Shown here piece by piece: positions 50,040 to 56,340 of a DNA stretch of 56,340 nucleotides; position 1 is the first letter of the stretch; every line of letters begins with the position of its first letter. Source of the stretch: Actinomycetes bacterium (GTDB taxonomy: Bacteria; Actinomycetota; Actinomycetes; Propionibacteriales; Nocardioidaceae); contig JAEWXC010000046.1 of assembly GCA_023396115.1 (NCBI GenBank), positions 1 through 56,340 of the forward strand, read 5' to 3'. The notes under the pieces are model-generated. The model had not been told where the DNA came from. It ran no database searches and saw nothing but the letters and a program-made list of their open reading frames with translations. The translations under genes were made by a program, and so were the position numbers.

Positions 50040-50852
50040 ATGCGGATCCTCGGGGGAGTGGCCGTCCTGCTGCTGGCGGGAACCGTCCAGGCGTGCGGCG
50101 GCGGGTCCGGTCCGTCGCCCCAGCAGGACCCCGGGGCCGACGCCACCAGCGCACCGACGGCCGTGTGGACCGAGAGCGCGGTCGAGGACCGGTGCCTGAG
50201 CAACACCCCCGACGCTCCTGTCACCCCGGTCCGGATCACCGCCCCCGGGGTGGCGGTCGACGCTGGCACGGTGGCGCCCGAGGGAGAGCCGGACCTCGGG
50301 GTGGCGATGCTGCCGCAGGTCAGCGGCGGCCTGTGCGGAGGGCTCCGGTTCGCCGCCCACCTGGCCGACTCCGGGGTCCTGGTGGCCTCGATGGACGCGT
50401 GCGGCTACGACGACTCCGACTGCGCCACTGGCCCCGACGTCGAGGCCAGCCAAGTCGATGCCGCGGTCGCCCACTTGCGTGAGGAGTCCGGGAACCCGGA
50501 CCTGCCGGTGGTGCTGGTCGGGGCCTCGATGGGTGGCTCCCTGGCCGTGCGGGCGGTGGCCCAGGGCGCCGACGTGGTCGGCTACGTCGACCTGTCCGGC
50601 CCGGTGAGCTGGGAGGGACGCTCCCTGACCGACCTCGCCGGCTCGGTGCCGCCGGGCGGGCTGGTGGTGCACTCCCCGCGGGACGGGGAGCGCGAGTTCC
50701 AGCAGAACCAGCGTCTGGCACGGCGTCTGGAGGCCACCTTCCTGCGGGCCCCCCACGGACACGGGTGGGAGATGCTGCGGAACCTGGAGGGGCAGCCCAA
50801 CCGGCTCGCCGACCGGGTGCGCGACCACATCCTGACCGCGGCGCGCGGCTGA
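50040..50852 (+). CDS. alpha/beta-hydrolase-like lipoprotein
   Basis: This 270-aa protein has a lipoprotein signal (VAVLLLAGTVQAC, Cys19). A hydrolase domain follows with LPVVLVGASMGGSLAVRAV as nucleophile elbow and a late HGHGW with the candidate histidine. It starts at ATG 50040. It is probably an extracytoplasmic lipase or esterase; substrate unknown. Confidence 0.8.
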   Translation: MRILGGVAVLLLAGTVQACGGGSGPSPQQDPGADATSAPTAVWTESAVEDRCLSNTPDAPVTPVRITAPGVAVDAGTVAPEGEPDLGVAMLPQVSGGLCGGLRFAAHLADSGVLVASMDACGYDDSDCATGPDVEASQVDAAVAHLREESGNPDLPVVLVGASMGGSLAVRAVAQGADVVGYVDLSGPVSWEGRSLTDLAGSVPPGGLVVHSPRDGEREFQQNQRLARRLEATFLRAPHGHGWEMLRNLEGQPNRLADRVRDHILTAARG

Positions 50853-50879
50853 GGGCTGCGCCGGCGACCGTGGTCGGGG

Positions 50880-51569
50880 TCAGTCCCGGCGGACGCGCAC
50901 CACGCCGTCGGTCCGGGTGCCCGGCACCCCGTCGGGGGAGGTGGTCGGCAGCACCGCCTCACCGGCGTGCACCAGCGTCCAACCGGGCCGGTCCAGGGAT
51001 GCGACGGTCTGCTCCAGGGGCGGCAGGTCCGGACGCGGCGCACCAGCACCCTCGTCGGGCCCCTCGCCGTGTCCGTGCCCGTGGTCCTGGGCGTCCTCGC
51101 GCCAGGACGGCCCGACCAGGTGGACCACGACCAGCAGGGTGCCGCCCGGGGCCAGTGCCTCGGCGGCCCCGCGGAGCACCTGCTCCCGCTCCAGTTCCAC
51201 CGGCGAGTGCAGGTAGCTGGCGGTGACCAGGTCCCACGGGCCCGCCGGCACCCCGGCGCCCAGGTCGGTCCGGAGCCACTCGACGCTCCCGTGCGGGTCC
51301 CCGTCCCGCGCCCGGGCCAGGGCGGACTCGGCGATGTCGGCGCCGGTGACCCGCCAGCCGAGCGAGGCCAACCACAGGGCGTCCGCGCCGGTGCCGCAGC
51401 CCAGGTCCAGGGCGCGCCCCGGCGGGGTGCCCGGTCCCAACGGCCGGGCCGCCAGCTCGTCGGCGAGCACCTGGTTGACCCGTCCGGTCCACGGGTGCTC
51501 GCCGGAGTAGAAGCCCTCCCAGAACGTCTCGGGCGTCTCACCCGGCTCCACTGCACGCACCCGGTTCAC
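50880..51569 (-). CDS. class I SAM-dependent methyltransferase
   Basis: This 229-aa protein has motif I LDLGCGTGADALWLA and an opening (FWEGFYSGEHPWTGRVNQVL) seen in TehB/thiopurine-type methyltransferases. There is a His/Asp-rich loop (QDHGHGHGEGPDEG). The GTG start at 51569 overlaps the stop of the upstream gene, so the two are coupled. Substrate unknown. Confidence 0.85.
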   Translation of the reverse strand: MNRVRAVEPGETPETFWEGFYSGEHPWTGRVNQVLADELAARPLGPGTPPGRALDLGCGTGADALWLASLGWRVTGADIAESALARARDGDPHGSVEWLRTDLGAGVPAGPWDLVTASYLHSPVELEREQVLRGAAEALAPGGTLLVVVHLVGPSWREDAQDHGHGHGEGPDEGAGAPRPDLPPLEQTVASLDRPGWTLVHAGEAVLPTTSPDGVPGTRTDGVVRVRRD

Positions 51570-53557
51570 TCCTTGTCGTGGTAGACGAGCCGGGTCCAGA
51601 CCGGCAGGTGGTCCGAGGCCAGCGACTCGTGCGCCCCGGACTCGGCCACCGACCACGGTCCACGCACCAGCAGGTGGTCGATCTCCTCGGCCGGGTCGTC
51701 GGCCGGCGAGGTCAGCACCGGCCGCTCCTCGACCAGGGCGTCGCTGAGCCCGGCTCCGGTCAGGGCCGCGAACGAGGGGCTGTCCGGTTCGAAGTTCAGG
51801 TCCCCGCCGAGCACCACGCCCTGCTGGTCCCCGCCGAGCTCCTCGACCAACCCGGCCAGCACCTTGGCCTGGCCGATGGTGCCGTCCTCGACGGTGGTGG
51901 TGGGCTGCACGTGCGTGGAGACCACCCACAGCGGGTTGCCGCTGACCCGGATCCGGACCGACAGGGCACCGGCGCCGGTGACCGCCCCGTGCGCGGGCAG
52001 CTGGAGCCGGCGGACCTCGGTGACCGGCAGCGTGGTCAGCACCGCGTCGCCCCACACCGGGTCGGCCGCCGGGGCGAAGTAGAGCCGCTTGCCGGTGAGC
52101 CGGGACAGGATCGCCAGCTGGTCCTGCCCGCCGTTGAGCAGCCAGCCGCGGTCGATCTCGCTGAGCAGCACCACGTCGGAGCCAGCCAGGACCTCCGCGA
52201 CCGCCTCGGGGTCGAAGCGTCCGTCCATCCCGTACCCCATCCGCAGGTTCCAGGCGGTCACGGTGAGTTCGTTGTCGGCGACCCGGGTGACGGTGTGCGG
52301 GACCCGCTCGTGCCAGGCCCCCGCGCCGGCCGCGACCACGCAGAGCAGCACCAGCCCGACCAGCAGCGGCGACCCGGCCGCGCCGCTGACCACCGGGCGG
52401 CGCACCGCGGTGCACAGCACCAGCAGCACCGCCAGCGCGACGACGACCAGGTCGGCGCGGTAGCCCAGGTCGTAGCCGGCGTAGTAGACGAAGAAGACGA
52501 CCACCCAGACCAGGGTGCCGAGCAGGAACATCCATGGGGCGGGCAGGGCGGCGGGCCGGGCCGCGGGGGAGGCGGGGCTCTCCGTCACGCCGGCTGCGTC
52601 GCCCACTGCGCCATCGGTCGAGTCGGTCGAGTCGGTGCTCCCGACGGTCGGCTCGGTCGGCTCGGTCGGCTCGGTCCGTTCCGGGTCAGCCTCCTCGGGA
52701 TGCCGGTCCTCGGTGAGCACCACCGCCAGCGCCACCGGTCCGACCACGAGCACCGGGACGATCCAGCCGAGCAGCTGCATCGGCAGCTCCGAGGAACCGG
52801 GCGGCAGCAGCAGGCTCACCGCGACCGCGGCCACCGCGACGACACCGACCAGGAGCCGGCCCCAGCGCGAGGGCGAGCGGCCCAGTCCGGTGGCGGCCAG
52901 CAGCGCCGTGGCGCACCCGACGACCAGCAGCCACGGGCCGGCGTCCACGTCGATCAGCGAGGCCCGGCCGGGGTTGACCACCGCGATGCCCGCGACCAGC
53001 GCCACCGGCATCGCCGAGAGCGCGACCCGGCGACCGGGTGCCCCGCTGGGGTTCCGCACCGCCAGCGCCGTGGCCAGTGCGGCGGCGACCAGCACGGCGG
53101 TGACCACCGTGCCGAGCAGGTCCTGGCGCCACACCGGCGCCCAGGTGCCGCCCAGGGCGGCCACCGTCGAGGTGGCCAGCCACCCGGCTGCCAACCCGGC
53201 CGGCAGGTACCGACCGTGCGCCGAGACCGCGTGCGCCAACCAGGCCAGGGCACCGGCCAGCCCGACACTCGCGGCGATGAGCTGGACGGTGTCGCCGGGG
53301 CCGAACTGCAGCACCACCCGACCGGCCAGGGCCAGCGCCAGACCCAGCCACACCAGCGGCACCCGACGCGTCAGCAGGGCGAGCAGCCCGCCCGCCGCGA
53401 CGCAGCCCAGGGCGTAGGCGCCCATCAGTTCCGGCGGGGTGCTGGCGGCCTGGCCGAAGATCGTGATCAGCGACGGCCCCCACACCTGGGCCAGGTCGGC
53501 GAAGAGCCACCAGGCCACGCCCAGGACCAGGACCGGGAGCACGGGGGAGCGACGCAT
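51566..53557 (-). CDS. membrane protein with endonuclease/exonuclease/phosphatase domain
   Basis: This 663-aa protein has 9-11 membrane helices over residues 1-400. The first part is broken by an acidic tandem repeat (EPTEPTEPTVGSTDSTDST). A C-terminal EEP-fold domain covers about 410-660 with TAWNLRMGYG, LLSEIDRGW, STHVQP, GGDLNFEPDS and SDHLPVW, so its catalytic set is complete. It probably cleaves a phosphodiester or lipid phosphate outside the membrane. Confidence 0.85.
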   Translation of the reverse strand: MRRSPVLPVLVLGVAWWLFADLAQVWGPSLITIFGQAASTPPELMGAYALGCVAAGGLLALLTRRVPLVWLGLALALAGRVVLQFGPGDTVQLIAASVGLAGALAWLAHAVSAHGRYLPAGLAAGWLATSTVAALGGTWAPVWRQDLLGTVVTAVLVAAALATALAVRNPSGAPGRRVALSAMPVALVAGIAVVNPGRASLIDVDAGPWLLVVGCATALLAATGLGRSPSRWGRLLVGVVAVAAVAVSLLLPPGSSELPMQLLGWIVPVLVVGPVALAVVLTEDRHPEEADPERTEPTEPTEPTVGSTDSTDSTDGAVGDAAGVTESPASPAARPAALPAPWMFLLGTLVWVVVFFVYYAGYDLGYRADLVVVALAVLLVLCTAVRRPVVSGAAGSPLLVGLVLLCVVAAGAGAWHERVPHTVTRVADNELTVTAWNLRMGYGMDGRFDPEAVAEVLAGSDVVLLSEIDRGWLLNGGQDQLAILSRLTGKRLYFAPAADPVWGDAVLTTLPVTEVRRLQLPAHGAVTGAGALSVRIRVSGNPLWVVSTHVQPTTTVEDGTIGQAKVLAGLVEELGGDQQGVVLGGDLNFEPDSPSFAALTGAGLSDALVEERPVLTSPADDPAEEIDHLLVRGPWSVAESGAHESLASDHLPVWTRLVYHDKE
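52617..52680. repeat. short in-frame tandem repeat
   Basis: Tandem nine-base units (GTCGAGTCG and GGTCGGCTC types) encode STDSTDST and EPTEPTEPT in a loop between membrane helices of the EEP protein. Unit number probably varies between strains. Confidence 0.7.
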
Positions 53558-53648
53558 GGTTCGGTTCTACCGTGCCGCCGGTCGCGGGTCGAGGTGCCAC
53601 GTCGGGGTGGACCCGAACCGGGCCGGGCCACGTGCCACCATCAGCCCC

Positions 53649-54137
53649 ATGACACTGTCCGCGACCGACCTGGCCCTGCTCACCCGCGCCGTCGACCTGG
53701 CCGAGGCGGCCCTGGCCGCCGGCGACGAGCCGTTCGGGTCGCTGCTGGTGGACGCCACTGGCGAGGTCCGGTTCACCGACCACAACCACGTCGCCGGCGG
53801 GGACCACACCCAGCACCCCGAGTTCGCCATCGCCCGCTGGGCCGCCGAGCACCTCAGCCCCGCCGAGCGGGCCGCCGCCACCGTCTACACCTCCGGTGAG
53901 CACTGCCCGATGTGCGCCGCGGCGCACGGCTGGGTCGGTCTGGGCCGGATCGTGGTGGCCGCCACCAGCGAGCAGCTGGTCGGCTGGCTGACCGGCTGGG
54001 ACCAGCCGACGGCCCCGGTCGCGGCGCTCCCCGTCGGGGTCGTGGTGCCCGGGGCGGTGGTGGACGGTCCGGCCCCCGAGCTCAGCGAGCGAGTCCGTCA
54101 GCTGCACGCCCGCTCGCGCGGGATCGACCCCGCCTGA
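53649..54137 (+). CDS. nucleoside deaminase-family protein
   Basis: This 162-aa cytidine/deoxycytidylate-deaminase-fold protein has the zinc ligands in QHPEF (His56, catalytic Glu58) and EHCPMCAAA (Cys86, Cys89). It resembles guanine/tRNA-adenosine type deaminases; the usual HAE is HPE here. It starts at ATG 53649. Substrate not determined. Confidence 0.87.
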   Translation: MTLSATDLALLTRAVDLAEAALAAGDEPFGSLLVDATGEVRFTDHNHVAGGDHTQHPEFAIARWAAEHLSPAERAAATVYTSGEHCPMCAAAHGWVGLGRIVVAATSEQLVGWLTGWDQPTAPVAALPVGVVVPGAVVDGPAPELSERVRQLHARSRGIDPA

Positions 54138-54150
54138 GGCGGTCCGGGCG

Positions 54151-54636
54151 TCAGTCGCCCGGGTGCTCCCCGGGGCGGGTCACGGTGCGCACCGACCGGC
54201 CGTAGGCGGCGGTGAACCGGCCCAGCTGGTCCAGGAACTCCTCGGCCCCGTCCCCGAGCGCGGCCAGGGCGGCCTCGTGCTGGGCGAGGGTGACCTCGGT
54301 GTCGCGCTCGAACGCGGCCCGGCCGGCGGCGGTGGGCTCGATCAGCAGCACGCTCTCGCCCTCGGGGCGGAACCGGTGCAGCAGACCGGCGGTCACCGCG
54401 GCCTTGACCTGGCGGTTCACCGTGGACTGCTCGAGGGTGAGGATCTCGGAGATCTCCCGCAGGGTCCGCGGACGTCCTTCGCACAGCAGCCACAGCAGCC
54501 GCAGGTCGGCGGCGTTCAGTCCGCCGTGCTGGCGCATCAGGTGCCGGAACCGGTCCAGGCGCAGCAGCAGCCGGGCGACCTGTCGGTGCGGCGGGAGCGG
54601 GATGTCGACAGGCTCGACCTGCGGGGAGGGTTTCAT
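54151..54636 (-). CDS. MarR-family regulator
   Basis: This 161-aa winged-helix protein has the recognition region LREISEILTLEQSTVNRQVK and wing FRPEGESVLLIEPT. It starts at ATG 54636; a TTG at 54663 is possible. The N-terminus includes QVEPVDIP, encoded by a relative of the dispersed repeat seen in jetB. It is divergent from a DHA2 efflux gene that it probably represses. Confidence 0.85.
   Translation of the reverse strand: MKPSPQVEPVDIPLPPHRQVARLLLRLDRFRHLMRQHGGLNAADLRLLWLLCEGRPRTLREISEILTLEQSTVNRQVKAAVTAGLLHRFRPEGESVLLIEPTAAGRAAFERDTEVTLAQHEAALAALGDGAEEFLDQLGRFTAAYGRSVRTVTRPGEHPGD
54601..54620 (-). repeat. dispersed-repeat relative inside marR
   Basis: On the minus strand AGGTCGAGCCTGTCGACATC resembles the jetB repeat GGTCGAGCCTGCCGAGACC. 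It encodes QVEPVDI near the protein N-terminus. Confidence 0.5.
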
Positions 54637-54715
54637 GGAGTGGGCCCTGGTGGACGACGACAACGATATGTATGTATCTTACACACCTTCACCCGATCGT
54701 CCCGAGAGCCGTCCC
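54637..54715. promoter_or_regulatory. divergent marR/efflux promoter
   Basis: The spacer has an AT-rich dyad GATATGTATGTATC (54665-54678), the most AT-rich stretch nearby. It is suitable as both a -10 region and a MarR operator. This supports GTG 54716, rather than ATG 54668 within the dyad, as the efflux start. Confidence 0.55.
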
Positions 54716-56173
54716 GTGCCGCAGCCTTCCCTGACCGACCCCACCGACCGTGAGGTCGCCACGGGTCCGTCCCCCCGCCTCGTCGTCGCCATCCTGTGCC
54801 TGGGTGGCCTGACCACCTCGCTGGTGCAGACCCTCGTCATCCCCATCCAGGCCGAGCTGCCCACGCTGCTCGACACCTCGCGCAGCAACGCCGCCTGGGT
54901 GATCACCGCGACCCTGCTCGCGGGTGCGGTGACGATGCCGGTCGCGGGTCGGCTCGCCGACATCTTCGGCAAGCAGCGGGTGCTGGTGATCAGCGGACTG
55001 GTCCTGGTGCTGGGCTCGATCGTCTCGGCGCTGGCCGACTCGCTCACCCCGATGCTCATCGGCCGGGTGCTCCAGGGCATGGCGATGGGCTACGTGCCGG
55101 TCGCGATCTCCCTGGTCCGCGAGGTCACTCCGCCGCGGATGAACGCCCTGGCGATCGCCGCGATCAGCGCGACCATGGGCGTCGGCGGATCCCTGGCGAT
55201 CCCCAGCGCCGCCTGGGTCGCGGAGAGCCGTGACTACCACTGGATCTTCTGGTTCACCGCCGCGCTGGCCGTGGTCACCGTGCTGTGCACCTGGTTCCTC
55301 GTACCGCACGTCCACGACGCCCACCCGGCCCGACTCGACCTGGTCGGCATGGTCGGCCTGGCGCTCGGTCTGGGCGGTCTGCTCGTGGGCGTCTCGAAGG
55401 GCAACGACTGGGGCTGGGTCGAGCCGACCACCTGGGGCTGCATCGTCGGGGGCGTCCTGGTGCTGGTGGCCTGGGGCGTGCACCAGGTCCGGCACGCCGA
55501 CCCGCTGGTCGACCTGCGCACCACGGCCCGGCGCCCGGTGCTGATGACGAACATCGCCGGCCTGATGATCGGCTTCGGCATGATGGCCAGTTCGATCGTG
55601 GTGCCGCAGATCCTCGCGCTGCCCGCCGAGACCGGCTACGGCATGGGCCAGTCGCTGCTGCACGCCGGCCTCTGGATGGCCCCCGGTGGACTGGTGATGC
55701 TGGCGATGGCCCCGGTCTCGAGCCGCCTGATCAACTCCATCGGCGCCCAGTACACCCTCGCGATCGGTGGTGGGGTGCTCGGCGTGGCCTACCTGCTGGC
55801 CACGTTCCTGATGGCCGAGCCGTGGCAGATGATGCTGTCGATGATGATCTCCTCGGCCGGCGTCGGGATCGGCTTTGCCGCGATGCCGACCCTGATCCTC
55901 AACAACGTACCGATGGCCGAGGCCGGTGCCTCGGTCGGCCTCAACGGGTTGATGCGCTCGGTCGGGACCACGGTCGCCGGAGCGGTCATGGCGACCGTGC
56001 TGACCCGGGAGATGTCGATCTTCGCCGGGCTGCCGATCCCCTCGGAGACCGCGTTCAAGATCTGCTTCGTGATCGGGGCGGTGGTGGCCTTCGCCGGTGC
56101 CCTGGTCGCGCTGGCGCTCCCGCGGCGCCCGGCTGCCGAGGTGGCGCCGGCCCCGGTCGAGCAGGCTGCCTGA
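54716..56173 (+). CDS. MFS transporter, DHA2 family (14 TM)
   Basis: This protein of about 485 aa has 14 membrane helices. Motif A is GRLADIFGKQR, and motif C-like glycine repeats occur in helix 5 (AISATMGVGGSLAIPSAAWV). DHA2 members export drugs or other hydrophobic compounds with protons. The GTG start 54716 is preferred; ATG 54668 is in frame. A MarR regulator is divergent. Confidence 0.88.
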   Translation: MPQPSLTDPTDREVATGPSPRLVVAILCLGGLTTSLVQTLVIPIQAELPTLLDTSRSNAAWVITATLLAGAVTMPVAGRLADIFGKQRVLVISGLVLVLGSIVSALADSLTPMLIGRVLQGMAMGYVPVAISLVREVTPPRMNALAIAAISATMGVGGSLAIPSAAWVAESRDYHWIFWFTAALAVVTVLCTWFLVPHVHDAHPARLDLVGMVGLALGLGGLLVGVSKGNDWGWVEPTTWGCIVGGVLVLVAWGVHQVRHADPLVDLRTTARRPVLMTNIAGLMIGFGMMASSIVVPQILALPAETGYGMGQSLLHAGLWMAPGGLVMLAMAPVSSRLINSIGAQYTLAIGGGVLGVAYLLATFLMAEPWQMMLSMMISSAGVGIGFAAMPTLILNNVPMAEAGASVGLNGLMRSVGTTVAGAVMATVLTREMSIFAGLPIPSETAFKICFVIGAVVAFAGALVALALPRRPAAEVAPAPVEQAA

Positions 56174-56198
56174 GCGTTCCGCCTGAGCGGTTCGCCCG

Positions 56199-56219
56199 GG
56201 TCTCGGCGAGCTCGACCAC
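56199..56219 (-). repeat. dispersed 21-bp repeat, intergenic copy
   Basis: On the minus strand this reads GTGGTCGAGCTCGCCGAGAC plus C, one base different from the first copy in jetB (31761-31782). Confidence 0.7.
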
Positions 56220-56265
56220 AGTGATGATCGGGGCAGGCTCTTTGGTCCGGCAGGATCGGGGGTCA

Positions 56266-56337
56266 GGTTCTGGGTCGACTGACTCGCTCGACCACTGGCC
56301 ACGTGCCCTGCCTCGGATCTGTCGTCGACCCAGAACC
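56266..56337. repeat. 14-bp inverted repeat
   Basis: GGTTCTGGGTCGAC (56266-56279) is the exact complement of GTCGACCCAGAACC (56324-56337), with a 44-base interval. It lies in non-coding DNA at the window edge, so its context is incomplete. Confidence 0.6.
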
Positions 56338-56340
56338 GCG

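Overview
This window is chromosomal DNA from a very GC-rich Gram-positive bacterium, most likely a Nocardioides-like actinobacterium (family Nocardioidaceae). That placement is inferred from about 70% GC, frequent GTG starts, 4-base ATGA/GTGA gene overlaps, SigE-family, ECF41- and ECF42-type sigma factors, DUF1707 proteins and a mycothiol-type arsenate reductase. It has not been tested by phylogeny. No rRNA, tRNA or CRISPR array was seen.

Region 1 (1-3762) is acquired DNA of lower GC. It holds the tail of an IS481-type transposase, three copies of a 17-bp terminal-type repeat (TGTCGAGATGCAGCGAA), a frameshifted TetR gene, a paired SMR efflux system, an orphan gene and an IS110-type recombinase. 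The copies at 258 and 3762 point inward and could be the ends of a resistance transposon of about 3.5 kb.

Region 2 (3846-20474) is ordinary accessory chromosome. It contains a SigE-family sigma factor with a membrane partner, an NSS amino-acid transporter with a hidden 44-aa small subunit, and an arsenic operon (arsM-acr3-arsC) divergent from arsR and followed by a 2H phosphoesterase. Further on are an ECF42 sigma factor with its DGPF protein, a GAF-GGDEF cyclase, VOC, RidA and SRPBCC proteins, an ECF41 sigma factor with a DUF1059 protein, and a P450 with its TetR regulator.

Region 3 (20475-27643) starts with a G-rich, tandemly repeated intergenic element. It is followed by a Tat-exported DUF1800/DUF1501 pair, a CopC / CopD-CtaG copper set, an amphi-Trp protein and an esterase-like protein.

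Region 4 (27644-36406) is the most interesting. Two tandem secreted metzincin proteases share an upstream module with conserved spacing, and a third copy of that module stands alone in front of a terminator-like hairpin with no protease gene. Next comes a large nested palindrome, then a Wadjet/MksBEF-like operon (jetA-jetB-jetC) with no jetD. Where jetD would be expected there are two overlapping strong hairpins and a gene remnant. The start of jetB carries two in-frame copies of a dispersed 21-bp repeat that also occurs near the end of the window.

Region 5 (36407-56340) is a mixed set of housekeeping and accessory genes: a uridine-kinase-like protein, lipoproteins and small membrane proteins, an MBL hydrolase, a Cds1-type PLP enzyme, two SGNH hydrolases with a shared basic tail, two DUF1707 paralogues around an SDR, a membrane-anchored endonuclease/exonuclease/phosphatase protein, a deaminase, and a MarR/DHA2 efflux pair.
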